This document shows, piece after piece, positions 9,170 to 16,367 of a DNA stretch of 29,594 nucleotides (position 1 is the stretch's first letter; each line of letters begins with the position of its first letter). Source of the DNA: UMGS1933 sp045593405 (GTDB taxonomy: Bacteria > Bacillota > Clostridia > TANB77 > CAG-508); the NCBI GenBank assembly GCA_045593405.1, contig JAZNWN010000030.1:1-29594 (forward strand), in the 5' to 3' direction. The notes beneath the pieces are model-generated. The model made no database searches. It was not told the origin of the DNA and saw nothing but the letters and a program-made list of their open reading frames with translations. The position numbers were made by a program, and so were the translations under genes.

Positions 9170-9649
9170 ATGGAAGAAAGAATAAAAATACTAATAGCAG
9201 ACGACATGAAGATGATTGCAGAAGACTTAAAAAAATTTATTCAAAAAAATGACCAAGCAGAGGTAATTGGAATAGCAAATGATGGTCAAGAAGAATATGA
9301 GATGATAAAAAAATTAGAGCCAGATTTAGTATTTACCGATAATCAAATGCCTAAATTAAATGGTATTGATGTTATAGATTTGATTAAAAAATCTGAAGAT
9401 ATTAAATCTCCAGAGTTCGTAATTATAACAGGTGATAGAGATATTGAATTAATAAAAAAAGCAAACTCCCTTAATGTAATGAGATTGTTAAACAAGCCTA
9501 TTGATTATAGTGCAATCCAAGATATTATTACAGAATTTGAACTAATTAATAGCAAGAATCCAATACCTGAACAAAATAAAGAGGATATAACGACAAAGGA
9601 GAGCTTTTTGAAAACAATTATAAAAAGATTAAAAGGAAAGGAGGATTAA
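9170..9649 (+). CDS. Receiver-only response regulator (CheY-like)
   Basis: This 159-residue protein has one phospho-receiver domain: acidic pair D11-D12 (ILIADDMK), phospho-acceptor D57 (LVFTDNQMPKLNG), T87 (VIITGD) and K109 (LLNKPID), i.e. the full catalytic set. After about residue 122 it has no DNA-binding or enzymatic output domain, only a ~37-residue charged tail ending in a basic helix (SFLKTIIKRLKGKED). It should therefore act through protein contacts, like CheY or Spo0F. No histidine kinase is present in the window. Its stop codon is followed after one base by the ATG of the 110-aa gene, and the tail end encodes that gene's AGGAGG site, so the two are translationally coupled and probably work together. 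Confidence 0.85.
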   Translation: MEERIKILIADDMKMIAEDLKKFIQKNDQAEVIGIANDGQEEYEMIKKLEPDLVFTDNQMPKLNGIDVIDLIKKSEDIKSPEFVIITGDRDIELIKKANSLNVMRLLNKPIDYSAIQDIITEFELINSKNPIPEQNKEDITTKESFLKTIIKRLKGKED

Positions 9650-9650
9650 A

Positions 9651-9983
9651 ATGGATAGAAAGAAGCCAATGACATATGAAGAATGGCATGAAAGATATCA
9701 TACTCAAGAATATATGGATATAACAAAGTACTTAAATAACGACGACTTTGAAATTCTAAAAAAACTCGGAATAAAAATTATGGATAAAGTATATACTGGA
9801 TTTGAATACGAAACTTTATCACTTGAAATTGCTAAATACTATGTAGATGAATTAATGGATGAAGAAGAAATTGCTGAAACTGTACCACTTGATAATACTG
9901 GTGTTACACGAGAAGAATATAACGATTTAATGAAAAAAGTAGAAATAATGAACCAAATTTTTTATAATTATGAAAGATTTTAA
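9651..9983 (+). CDS. Unknown 110-aa protein coupled to the response regulator
   Basis: The protein is acidic and soluble, mostly predicted helix (MTYEEWHERYHTQEYMDITK at the start, then a hydrophobic patch DFEILKKLGIKIMDKVYTGFEYETLSLE). I do not recognise a family. Start is one base after the stop of the receiver gene with AAGGAGG in front, so it is almost certainly co-expressed with it. A role as an interaction partner or output module of the receiver is inference from this coupling. Confidence 0.65.
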   Translation: MDRKKPMTYEEWHERYHTQEYMDITKYLNNDDFEILKKLGIKIMDKVYTGFEYETLSLEIAKYYVDELMDEEEIAETVPLDNTGVTREEYNDLMKKVEIMNQIFYNYERF

Positions 9984-10096
9984 AATAAATATTTTATAAC
10001 GGACATAAAATATTCTTTAAACAGCTTATTTATGGGTAAAAGAAAAATTAGGATGTGTATATTCCATTTATATAAAAAAAGCATTATAATATATAT

Positions 10097-10321
10097 GTAT
10101 TCAAAATTAATAACTATAAAGCAACAACTTTATAGTTATACCTGTTTAACAGGGTAAAACTGACATAAGTCAGTATTACTTTGCAATTATGCAAAGGTAA
10201 AGTAAGTAGCACTTTTATATGCCACTTATAGTTTAAACACAGCTATAGGGGGAATTGTGCGTAAAATTAAATAACAAAGAAAAACAAGTTAGATTTTAAG
10301 GTCAGACTTGTTATTTTTTTT
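10097..10321 (+). ncRNA. Candidate structured non-coding RNA: array of perfect hairpins ending in a terminator
   Basis: The 420-bp gap after the 110-aa gene has no plausible ORF. It contains, in order: an 11-bp perfect hairpin TAACTATAAAG/CTTTATAGTTA (10111-10138, loop CAACAA); CCTGT/ACAGG (10141-10153); ACTGAC/GTCAGT with loop ATAA (10159-10174); CTTTGCA/TGCAAAG with loop ATTA (10179-10196); TAAGT..ACTTA with an inner GC/GC (10203-10228); TATAG/CTATA (10227-10247, partly overlapping the previous one); and a terminator at 10283-10321. A TATAAT at 10085-10090 could be the -10 of its promoter, though no good -35 is seen. The hairpin density, the terminator and the position at the head of the element suggest a ~225-nt RNA. 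An origin of transfer or single-strand origin is an alternative. It matches no RNA family I know. Confidence 0.55.
10283..10321 (+). terminator. Rho-independent terminator of the candidate RNA
   Basis: AACAAGT (10283-10289) pairs with ACTTGTT (10306-10312), extended by one T-G pair, followed by A and eight T. It ends the candidate RNA about 85 nt before the next gene. Confidence 0.75.
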
Positions 10322-10405
10322 GTGTAAAAATAAGAAAGGAGGATAGATTAATAGTTTTTGAATACAAAATAAAAATTATAATTTATAAAAAAGGAGGGAA
10401 AGTAC

Positions 10406-10765
10406 TTGAAAACTTTTAACTATGAATCAAATTGTGTAAAGTACAGAAATTGTTTTTTTGATGTAGGAGAATACGAGAAAGGTAAACTAAGTTTAGCCAT
10501 TTATGGGTGCGTAGAAGATGACGAGAATGTATCTCATATATCAAATGCAACAGTAAATGTAGAAGAAAAATTAGAGGAAAACGAAGTTGTGATTGACAAC
10601 TATGCAAATACTAATTTGATAAGCTTTTTACTAGATTTAGGAATTGTAAAAAGTGTTCCTAAAAAAGTGACAGTTAAATTTTTAAGACTACCTGTAGTTG
10701 AACTTGACTTAGATAAATTATACGAATATTCATATGAACAGGAGGTATTAAAGTATGCCAGTTAG
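10406..10765 (+). CDS. DUF4313-like small protein, copy 1
   Basis: The start is TTG, supported by a strong AAGGAGGG site 8 nt upstream. The 119-residue protein begins with a conserved block KYRNCFFDVGEYEKGKLSLAI, continues with a strand-rich middle (ATVNVEE, VVIDNYANT) and a helix LISFLLDLGIVKSV, and ends ELDLDKLYEYSYE. It is paralogous to the protein at 19924-20286, which has KYKNCYFEVG, ATVNMPD, KNYSENKGVTKFLEKLGIIEE and INVDKLKEYS in the same order. The layout resembles small proteins of conjugative and phage elements annotated as DUF4313; that name is from memory and tentative. Function unknown. Its last 11 bases overlap the next gene. Confidence 0.7.
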   Translation: MKTFNYESNCVKYRNCFFDVGEYEKGKLSLAIYGCVEDDENVSHISNATVNVEEKLEENEVVIDNYANTNLISFLLDLGIVKSVPKKVTVKFLRLPVVELDLDKLYEYSYEQEVLKYAS

Positions 10766-10991
10766 TAGAGGATGGTGTGAAGAAACTGCCAAAGATATTA
10801 TATGGGAATTTGAAGATTTATTATGTCATAAAGAAATAAAACTTAATAATGAAAATCCTGAAGAAAATGAATTTGAAACGGAAGATTCTTATATAAACAA
10901 AAAAGATTATGAAAATTTAAAAGAAAAAGTAACAAAGCAGCTAATAGACTTAGTAGAATATGCAGAATACGAAATGAGAGATGCTGCATAA
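10755..10991 (+). CDS. Unknown 78-aa acidic protein
   Basis: The ATG lies inside the end of the preceding gene (11-nt overlap) with AGGAGG about 9 nt upstream, so translation is coupled. The product is acidic, helical (WCEETAKDIIWEFEDLLCHKE; a Glu-rich linker; ENLKEKVTKQLIDLVEYAEYEMRD) and has no recognisable domain. Such small proteins are common in the early operons of phages and ICEs. Confidence 0.6.
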   Translation: MPVSRGWCEETAKDIIWEFEDLLCHKEIKLNNENPEENEFETEDSYINKKDYENLKEKVTKQLIDLVEYAEYEMRDAA

Positions 10992-11011
10992 ATGGAAGGA
11001 GAAAATATAGT

Positions 11012-12082
11012 ATGGATATACAAAATCTAGTTAGAGAAAGAGTTATTGGAAATATTAAAACTGGAATGAAAGGAGAAAACGGAATACCACAAAAATTATC
11101 TTATTTTCATGTTGAAGAAGATAAGGGAACAAGTTATGACATGGTAGAGATTTTTAAAAAGCTATATCCTGGAAAACCAACAAAATTGAAAATAAGATTT
11201 ACTTCTGAGAATCCATTTAATTTTAAATTTAAAAGGTATGTAAATGGTAAAGCTGCATGTATAGGAAATGGTACAAAAGCAATTACAGTAGGTAAAGATG
11301 CTAGAAATAATAACACACAGATAGAAATAGAATGTCATGAAGGATGCCAACATAGGCAAAGTGGTAAATGTAAACTTAAAGGAAGTTTAAAATTTGTTCT
11401 TGAAGGTATTAGTGCTGGAGGAGTGTGGAACTTAAGTACTTCTGGAGGTATATCATTGTCAAATATAGCATCTGAAATTGTAAAATATAAAAAAGCAGGA
11501 ATGAGTATTGTTGATGTTCCATTCGAATTAACTCTTACTGAACAACAAAGTCTTGCATATGGTACCTATTATAGTATTGACTTGCATAGAACAGATATAA
11601 AACCACAATTAATAGAAGCTTCAAATGCTCAATTAAATAGCACAAATGAAAGCAAACAATTAACTGAAGGTAATCAAAAAGCTATTGAAAATAAAGAGAA
11701 AAAAGAAGTCAAGAAAAACAAAATAGAAGCTTCAGAAAAAGTTGTTAAACAAGAAGAAACAAAAACAGCTGAAGAACATAAAACTGAGGATTTTTCTAAT
11801 TATTTAACAGTTAAAAAGTTTATGCCAACACTAATTAGTGGACAAAAATTTGATAAAATCATTTTTGAAGATGTTAATGGTCAAGATGTAGAGTATATTT
11901 TACATCCAAAAGCAGATCAAAATATAATAAAATGTGGTGTAGGCACTCTAATAGATATGAAAGAATCAAAAATGGAAATGGAAAAAAATATCCTTTGCAA
12001 ATATGAAATAAAAAGAATTATTAATCCTGATGGAAGTTTACAAGAAATCAATAATAACGAGGAATTAAAAAAAGCAGTTTAA
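11012..12082 (+). CDS. phiC31 gp3-like recombination directionality factor family protein
   Basis: The 356-residue protein has a globular N-terminal half of about 200 residues with scattered Cys: C83 after a basic-aromatic stretch (NFKFKRYVNGKAACIG), then C108, C112, H113 and C120 in ECHEGCQHRQSGKCK, followed by LKGSLKFVLEGISAGGVWNLSTSG. This order (Cys cluster, then 'G-x-L-x-F-x-L', then 'G-V-W-x-L-x-T') is what I know from the gp3-type 'recombination directionality factor / metal-binding' family of phages and ICEs. A Lys/Glu-rich linker (about 205-265) and a C-terminal domain follow. In phiC31 gp3 switches a serine integrase to excision. Here the visible integrases are tyrosine recombinases, so a general DNA-processing role is as likely. 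Many elements keep this gene at the head of an ERF/SSB operon, as here. Confidence 0.6.
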   Translation: MDIQNLVRERVIGNIKTGMKGENGIPQKLSYFHVEEDKGTSYDMVEIFKKLYPGKPTKLKIRFTSENPFNFKFKRYVNGKAACIGNGTKAITVGKDARNNNTQIEIECHEGCQHRQSGKCKLKGSLKFVLEGISAGGVWNLSTSGGISLSNIASEIVKYKKAGMSIVDVPFELTLTEQQSLAYGTYYSIDLHRTDIKPQLIEASNAQLNSTNESKQLTEGNQKAIENKEKKEVKKNKIEASEKVVKQEETKTAEEHKTEDFSNYLTVKKFMPTLISGQKFDKIIFEDVNGQDVEYILHPKADQNIIKCGVGTLIDMKESKMEMEKNILCKYEIKRIINPDGSLQEINNNEELKKAV

Positions 12083-12133
12083 TTAGGACTTAAACAGCTT
12101 TATTTTTTAATACTATGGAAAGGAATTTTTAAA

Positions 12134-12301
12134 ATGATAAAGATAATAAAAAAATCCCTAATAATATTACTACTTGTAACTATAAACATTATAGTTTTTA
12201 TTGCTAAAATTATATACAACTTTTATAAAGAAAACAAGAGTAAAATCGAAAATTATTCAAAAAGTTTCTATTCTACATTAAAGGAAGAGTTGGATAATTG
12301 A
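12134..12301 (+). CDS. Small single-pass membrane protein (55 aa)
   Basis: An ATG at 12134 follows GGAAAGGA at a suitable distance and opens a 55-codon frame ending at TGA. The product is Lys-rich at the N terminus (MIKIIKKS), then one strong hydrophobic helix (LIILLLVTINIIVFIAKII), then a charged tail (NFYKENKSKIENYSKSFYST). It would sit with its N terminus inside or as an N-out anchor. It fills an otherwise empty 230-bp gap in the operon. Function unknown. Confidence 0.5.
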   Translation: MIKIIKKSLIILLLVTINIIVFIAKIIYNFYKENKSKIENYSKSFYSTLKEELDN

Positions 12302-12315
12302 ATAGGTAAAATAAT

Positions 12316-12882
12316 ATGCGTAGTAAATATAACTATGGAGAATTAGTTAAAGTCAGTGGTATAGGGAAGGAATTTGGAAAAGTAGAAAATAAATTAGGAT
12401 TTATTATTAGAAAAGATGATTTTTATGATGATTACTATATAGATATGTTATTTGGCGAAAGAGATTGGTTTAGTGAAGATTCGTTAGAGAGAGTCTTAGG
12501 AGAAAAAAGAAATAAAACTGATAAATACCAAGTAAGATTATGTACTACTAAACATGGCTATGAATTTTTGAAAAATAAATTAAAAGAAAAAGAACCAATC
12601 AGCAATAATAAATTTAAAAAAATGAGTATATATAGGAAATTTCAAAAAGGCGAACAAACATATGTAATAATAGGTTGGAAATCAGTATGTTGGCCTGTGA
12701 GTAATAAAAGCATTAAAATATTAGAAGCAGTATTACAGGAATTTAAAGGATTAAATATACCATTTCAATATGTTTTACTGAATGAAGATAGATTAACCGA
12801 TATTAGAATATTAGAATTTTATGAAAATGATAGTAATGTAAACATCTTTTCTATAGAAAGAAAAATTAAAATAAAAATTTAA
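12316..12882 (+). CDS. Unknown 188-aa protein
   Basis: Starts 14 nt after the small membrane protein without a strong ribosome binding site. The first ~60 residues are beta-rich, like small SH3-type barrel modules that track an 'effective range' parameter (YGELVKVSGIGKEFGKVENKLGFIIRKD, then YYIDMLFGERDWFSEDSLE). The second half (about 70-188) is mixed alpha/beta with a WKSVCWPVSN stretch and a final basic run KIKIKI. I do not recognise a family. Co-directional with the recombination genes and so probably an early element gene. Confidence 0.6.
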   Translation: MRSKYNYGELVKVSGIGKEFGKVENKLGFIIRKDDFYDDYYIDMLFGERDWFSEDSLERVLGEKRNKTDKYQVRLCTTKHGYEFLKNKLKEKEPISNNKFKKMSIYRKFQKGEQTYVIIGWKSVCWPVSNKSIKILEAVLQEFKGLNIPFQYVLLNEDRLTDIRILEFYENDSNVNIFSIERKIKIKI

Positions 12883-12917
12883 ATGGAAACTACTATTAAG
12901 TAGGGAAAGGATAAAAA

Positions 12918-13454
12918 ATGATAGCATCAAAAATATTAAATGTTATGAAAAAAATTGGTCCAATAATTAAAGATAAGACTAATGAAGAAAAAGGATTTGA
13001 TTATGCTTCAATAGCAAGTATTATAATTAGGGCAAGAGAAGCATTGATAGAAGAAAAAGTAATAATGATACCATTAAAGTTAAATCAAGTAGTTCAGAGA
13101 GGTAATGATGTACTAATTGATATGGTTTATAGGTTTTATGATACAGAACCAAACAATAAAGGTGAATGTGATTATATGGATGTTAATATTCCAGGTGAAG
13201 GATGTGACAAAGAAGGTTGGGCTGTATATAAAGCATTAAGTGGTGCATATAAATATGCTATGACTCAAACATTTGCAATACCTACAATAGATGATGCAGA
13301 AAAAGATAAATATACTACAAATAATTTAGATGAAGATAACTCTAATATAATACAAGACGGAAATTTAGATGAAAATAATATAGAAAAAATGTTAGGTGAT
13401 CCAGAAATAAGTGATTTTGATAATATTTTTGCTCTAGGAGAGAAAGCTGGATAG
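12918..13454 (+). CDS. ERF-family single-strand annealing protein
   Basis: The 178-residue protein shows the ERF layout: an N-terminal helix with KKIGPIIKD, the short motif FDYASIASIIIRAREAL (family: 'y.y.s.edi...vrp.L'), EEKVIMIPLK, a beta strand run (DVLIDMVYRFYDT), then GWAVYKALSGAYKYAMTQTFAIPTIDDAEKD, where 'G-A-x-x-Y-a-x-x-x-x-f-x-I-x-x-x-D-D-a-D' is the signature end of the fold. The tail after residue 135 is acidic and disordered. ERF proteins anneal homologous single strands during phage and plasmid recombination. It directly precedes the SMC-like ATPase and lies upstream of an SSB gene, the expected partners. Confidence 0.85.
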   Translation: MIASKILNVMKKIGPIIKDKTNEEKGFDYASIASIIIRAREALIEEKVIMIPLKLNQVVQRGNDVLIDMVYRFYDTEPNNKGECDYMDVNIPGEGCDKEGWAVYKALSGAYKYAMTQTFAIPTIDDAEKDKYTTNNLDEDNSNIIQDGNLDENNIEKMLGDPEISDFDNIFALGEKAG

Positions 13455-13466
13455 AAAGGTAAAAAC

Positions 13467-15134
13467 ATGTATATAAAAAGTATTAATAATGTAGTTGGAT
13501 ATAAAGATTTACCCGATGGATTTAATGTAGAGTTTAATGAAAATAAAACGTATATAGTAGGTGCAAATTTTCAAAGAAAAACAACTGTAGGAAGTTTATT
13601 TAATTGGTGCTTAACAGGTACAAGCTTAAATGGAAAAGAAAAAGAACAAGTTGCAAATGATACAAGAAGAGTAAGCAACGTTATTGTAGACATTACTTTT
13701 GTTGATAATCTAGGAATAGAACATAGGCTTATTAGAGATAAAGGAAAAGAAATACATATAACTTTAGATGGTAAAGAAGTTGATCAAGGATATTTATCAC
13801 AATTTTATAAAAATAAGGATGTATTTTTGGTAGCACACAATCCATATTATTTTTGGACATTAGAACCAAAAGAACAAAAGGATTTAATCAGAAGTATTTT
13901 ACCTACTATTGAACCAGAAGAAGCTTTTGAATTGTTATCTAAATATGAAAAAGAAATTGTAAGTGAACCAATAGAAAATTTGAGCAGTTATACAGATAAA
14001 AGAAATCAAGAAATTGATAGATTAGAAAAAGAATATAATAAAAATGTTGGTACAATAGAAGCATTAAGAACTATTGCATTAGAAAACGAAGGGCATCTAT
14101 TAGATTTTAATAAAGAGGTCGAATTGACAGATTTACAGACAAGATATGAAAGTATATCAATGAGCTTCGATAATTCAAATTTAGACGATTTAAAACGAAA
14201 TATAGAGGGAATAAATAGAAGGTTAAAAGAAATTCTAACAGAAGATTTATCCAAAATATCAAAACGATATAACAATGAAAATAACAAATTAAAACAAGTG
14301 GATAATGAACATCCAATATGTCCATCATGCAGACAAGAAATTAAAGATAGTGCAGCTAGAGAACATTTAAGAAATTTCTTTATTAATGAAATGAATAAAC
14401 TTCAAGAAAAAGCTAATGAATTAAAAGAAACAGCTAAACAATTAACTGAAGATAAAAAAGAAAAACAGGCTATCTTTGATAAACTTAATACTTCTGATAT
14501 GAAATTATTACAAGCTGAAAGAGAAGCTATAAAGGAAAGAATAGACATTTTATCAAAAGAAAAAAACGATATTCTATTTCATAATCAAGAAGTACAAATC
14601 AAAAGTCAAAGAGTTAAAGAGGCTAAAGAACTATTAACTTCATGTGAAAATGCTCAAAAGGAGATATTAGAACAATTAGAACTAAATAAAATGCAAAAGA
14701 AAATTGCTAATAAACTAAAAATATTGGTAATAGAAGCACAAAAAGAGAAAATTAAAAAGTATTTGAATAAAGTTAATATTGAATTTAGTAAAGTTGCTAA
14801 AACTACAGGTGAGATTACAGAGTGTTGCAATATACAATATGAGGGAAGAGACTTTAAAAAATTATCTAAATCTCAACAGGCAAGAGCTTGTTTGGAAATA
14901 TCAAATGTATTTAATAATATTTCAGGTATAAATGCTCCAATATTCTTTGATGATGCAGAAAGCACAACAGATATACAAGAAATATATGGTACACAATTAA
15001 TAATTTCTTTAGTTATTAAGTATAATAAATTAGAAATACTGTATGATTATGAAGATGTTTTAGATAGAAAAGAAAAATCTATAAAACAGGAAATTGAAGA
15101 AAGAAGTTGCTATGAAATACCATTAGCAGCATAA
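13467..15134 (+). CDS. SbcC/Rad50-like zinc-hook ATPase with divergent P-loop
   Basis: The 555-residue protein has SMC/Rad50 architecture: an N-terminal ATPase lobe, a coiled coil of about 170-285, a zinc hook CPSC (C285, C288), a returning coiled coil to about 440, and a C-terminal lobe with a signature-like LSKSQQARACLEIS and a Walker B FFDDAES (D495, D496). The P-loop at residues 32-40 reads GANFQRKTT, where the second glycine of GxxxxGK[ST] is Arg. The Lys and Thr remain, so nucleotide binding is possible but altered. Phage relatives of this type sit beside ERF or RecT annealases and are thought to help process DNA ends. No SbcD-like nuclease is present. The gene starts 12 nt after the ERF stop. 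Confidence 0.85.
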   Translation: MYIKSINNVVGYKDLPDGFNVEFNENKTYIVGANFQRKTTVGSLFNWCLTGTSLNGKEKEQVANDTRRVSNVIVDITFVDNLGIEHRLIRDKGKEIHITLDGKEVDQGYLSQFYKNKDVFLVAHNPYYFWTLEPKEQKDLIRSILPTIEPEEAFELLSKYEKEIVSEPIENLSSYTDKRNQEIDRLEKEYNKNVGTIEALRTIALENEGHLLDFNKEVELTDLQTRYESISMSFDNSNLDDLKRNIEGINRRLKEILTEDLSKISKRYNNENNKLKQVDNEHPICPSCRQEIKDSAAREHLRNFFINEMNKLQEKANELKETAKQLTEDKKEKQAIFDKLNTSDMKLLQAEREAIKERIDILSKEKNDILFHNQEVQIKSQRVKEAKELLTSCENAQKEILEQLELNKMQKKIANKLKILVIEAQKEKIKKYLNKVNIEFSKVAKTTGEITECCNIQYEGRDFKKLSKSQQARACLEISNVFNNISGINAPIFFDDAESTTDIQEIYGTQLIISLVIKYNKLEILYDYEDVLDRKEKSIKQEIEERSCYEIPLAA

Positions 15135-15139
15135 ACCAT

Positions 15140-15168
15140 AAGGCTATCATTCGATGGCCTTTTATTTT
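15140..15168 (+). terminator. Intergenic hairpin before rpsF
   Basis: AAGGCTATC (15140-15148) pairs with GATGGCCTT (15153-15161), loop ATTC, followed by TTTATTTT. It lies between the SMC-like gene and the S6 gene, whose AGGAGG follows directly. It may be a partial terminator that lowers readthrough or, since S6 binds structured RNA, a regulatory element. Confidence 0.6.
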
Positions 15169-15181
15169 AGGAGGAAAAGTT

Positions 15182-15472
15182 ATGAATAAATATGAAAGTG
15201 TAATAATAGTAAAACCTAATTTAAGTAAAGGTAAATTTGATGAAATATCAGCAAATATAAAAAACAAAATTAGCTCTTATGCTATGAATATTCAAATGGA
15301 GGATTTAGGAGAAAAAACACTTGCTTATGAAATAAGAAAGAACAAAAAAGGGCATTATTTAATATTTCAATATGAATTAGAAGATAATAAAAAAGAAAAA
15401 GCACTTCAAGACATTGAATACTTTTATAGAATTACAGATGAAGTTATAAAATACATAACAGTAAAATGTTAA
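15182..15472 (+). CDS. rpsF: Ribosomal protein bS6, element-encoded copy
   Basis: The 96-residue protein aligns along its whole length with bacterial S6: start MNKYESVIIVKPNLS, central LGEKTLAYEIRKNKKGHYLIFQYEL (family 'WGkR.LAY.I.K...G.Y....F'), end YRITDEVIKYITVK (family 'ri.DevlRyl.vk'). S6 normally pairs with S18 on the platform of the 30S subunit. The canonical host operon is rpsF-ssb-rpsR. Here S6 lies in a recombination operon, followed by a 94-aa unknown and an SSB gene, with no rpsR. The gene has AGGAGG before the ATG and no frame damage. It is probably an extra copy carried by the element. It could replace host S6, regulate translation, or be retained for an RNA-binding role. Confidence 0.9.
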   Translation: MNKYESVIIVKPNLSKGKFDEISANIKNKISSYAMNIQMEDLGEKTLAYEIRKNKKGHYLIFQYELEDNKKEKALQDIEYFYRITDEVIKYITVKC

Positions 15473-15486
15473 GAAAAGAGGTAGGC

Positions 15487-15771
15487 ATGGTTATATACGT
15501 AGTATACGAAAAATATTATTCAGATTTTGATAATGGTGAAGATGATGCAGTTTTTATAGAATGCAGTTATAAAAATAAGAAAAAGGCTATAAGAAAAGCT
15601 AGAGCATTAATGAATGAAGCTAAATCTAATCATTTATATATTGATGAAAATATAATAAACAAAAGAAATCCATTTAAAAGAAATAATTTAGTTGATTTTT
15701 ATAAAGAAGAAACAGACCAAGAACAAAAAGTAAGTAGCATTGTAATTGAAGAAACTAAATTAGTCGCATAA
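15487..15771 (+). CDS. Unknown 94-aa basic protein between rpsF and ssb
   Basis: The start at 15487 (AAGAGG upstream) is preferred to an ATG at 15466 that overlaps rpsF and has no ribosome binding site. The product starts with a beta strand MVIYVVYEKYYSDFDNGEDDAVFIE, then a very basic helix (CSYKNKKKAIRKARALMNEAKS), then a charged tail. The family is not recognised. It breaks the usual rpsF-ssb pairing and so is probably specific to the element. Confidence 0.6.
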   Translation: MVIYVVYEKYYSDFDNGEDDAVFIECSYKNKKKAIRKARALMNEAKSNHLYIDENIINKRNPFKRNNLVDFYKEETDQEQKVSSIVIEETKLVA

Positions 15772-15812
15772 AACTAATATAAAATAAAGAATAAATTGTA
15801 GGAGGAATTATA

Positions 15813-16220
15813 ATGAATAAAGTATGTTTAATAGGTAGATTAACAAAAGATCCAGAGGTGAGATATACTCAAAGTAATAATACAATGGTAGTAAGCTTTA
15901 ATTTAGCTGTAAATAGAAGATTTACTAAGGAAAATGAAGAAAGGCAAGCTGATTTTATTAGTATTGTCGCATGGAGTAAAACAGCAGAATTTGTAAGCAA
16001 ATATTTCAAAAAAGGGCAACAAGTTGGTATTGTTGGTAGAATCCAAACAAGAAATTGGGATGATGAGCAAGGTCAAAAGCATTATGCTACAGAAGTTATT
16101 GCTGAAGAAGTATATTTTGCAGATACAAAAAGAGACGCTTTTAGTGAATATGGAAGTGCTTTTACAGATACTACTGGAAATGATTTTGAAGTTTCTAGCA
16201 GTGATGATTTACCTTTTTAA
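15813..16220 (+). CDS. ssb: Single-stranded DNA-binding protein
   Basis: The 135-residue protein is a full-length bacterial SSB. The OB fold runs from MNKVCLIGRLTKDPEVRYTQ through VSFNLAVNRRF, ADFISIVAWSKTAEFVSKYFKKGQQVGIVGRIQTRNW and YATEVIAEEVYFAD. It ends in an acidic linker and the tip SSSDDLPF, the conserved tail that recruits replication and repair partners. It protects single strands and would serve ERF annealing and the element's replication. AGGAGG precedes the ATG. A host copy is expected elsewhere. Confidence 0.95.
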   Translation: MNKVCLIGRLTKDPEVRYTQSNNTMVVSFNLAVNRRFTKENEERQADFISIVAWSKTAEFVSKYFKKGQQVGIVGRIQTRNWDDEQGQKHYATEVIAEEVYFADTKRDAFSEYGSAFTDTTGNDFEVSSSDDLPF

Positions 16221-16236
16221 TTGATTTTATAAATGA

Positions 16237-16264
16237 AAAAGTGGATTGAAATATATCCACTTTT
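16237..16264 (+). terminator. Terminator after ssb
   Basis: AAAAGTGGAT (16237-16246) pairs with ATCCACTTTT (16255-16264), 10 bp with an 8-nt loop. It separates the recombination genes from the methyltransferase-like gene about 100 bp downstream. In the gap a TTGACA at 16294-16299 could be a -35, but the -10 is poor. Confidence 0.7.
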
Positions 16265-16367
16265 ATCATTATATGATGATTATATATGTGAATTTGACAC
16301 GATAAAATCCGGACTAAAAATAAGAATTGAAGAGATAAAATTTGAATAAGAGAAAGGATAAATAATT

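Noticed and set aside
10097..10321. CRISPR array or retron at the hairpin cluster
   Set aside because: The hairpins have different sequences rather than a repeated unit with spacers, and there is no cas gene or reverse transcriptase in the window.
10416..10607. 63-aa ORF on the - strand inside the first DUF4313-like gene
   Set aside because: Antisense shadow of a well-supported gene with an AGGAGG start; composition is typical of reverse-frame translation.
12110..12132. A further XRE operator (GGAATTTTT)
   Set aside because: It shares only the half-site GGAATT with the palindromes near 8.6 kb and is not symmetric; it is part of a ribosome binding site region.
13265..13468. 67-aa - strand ORF over the ERF gene end
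   Set aside because: Shadow of the ERF gene; no ribosome binding site or homology pattern.
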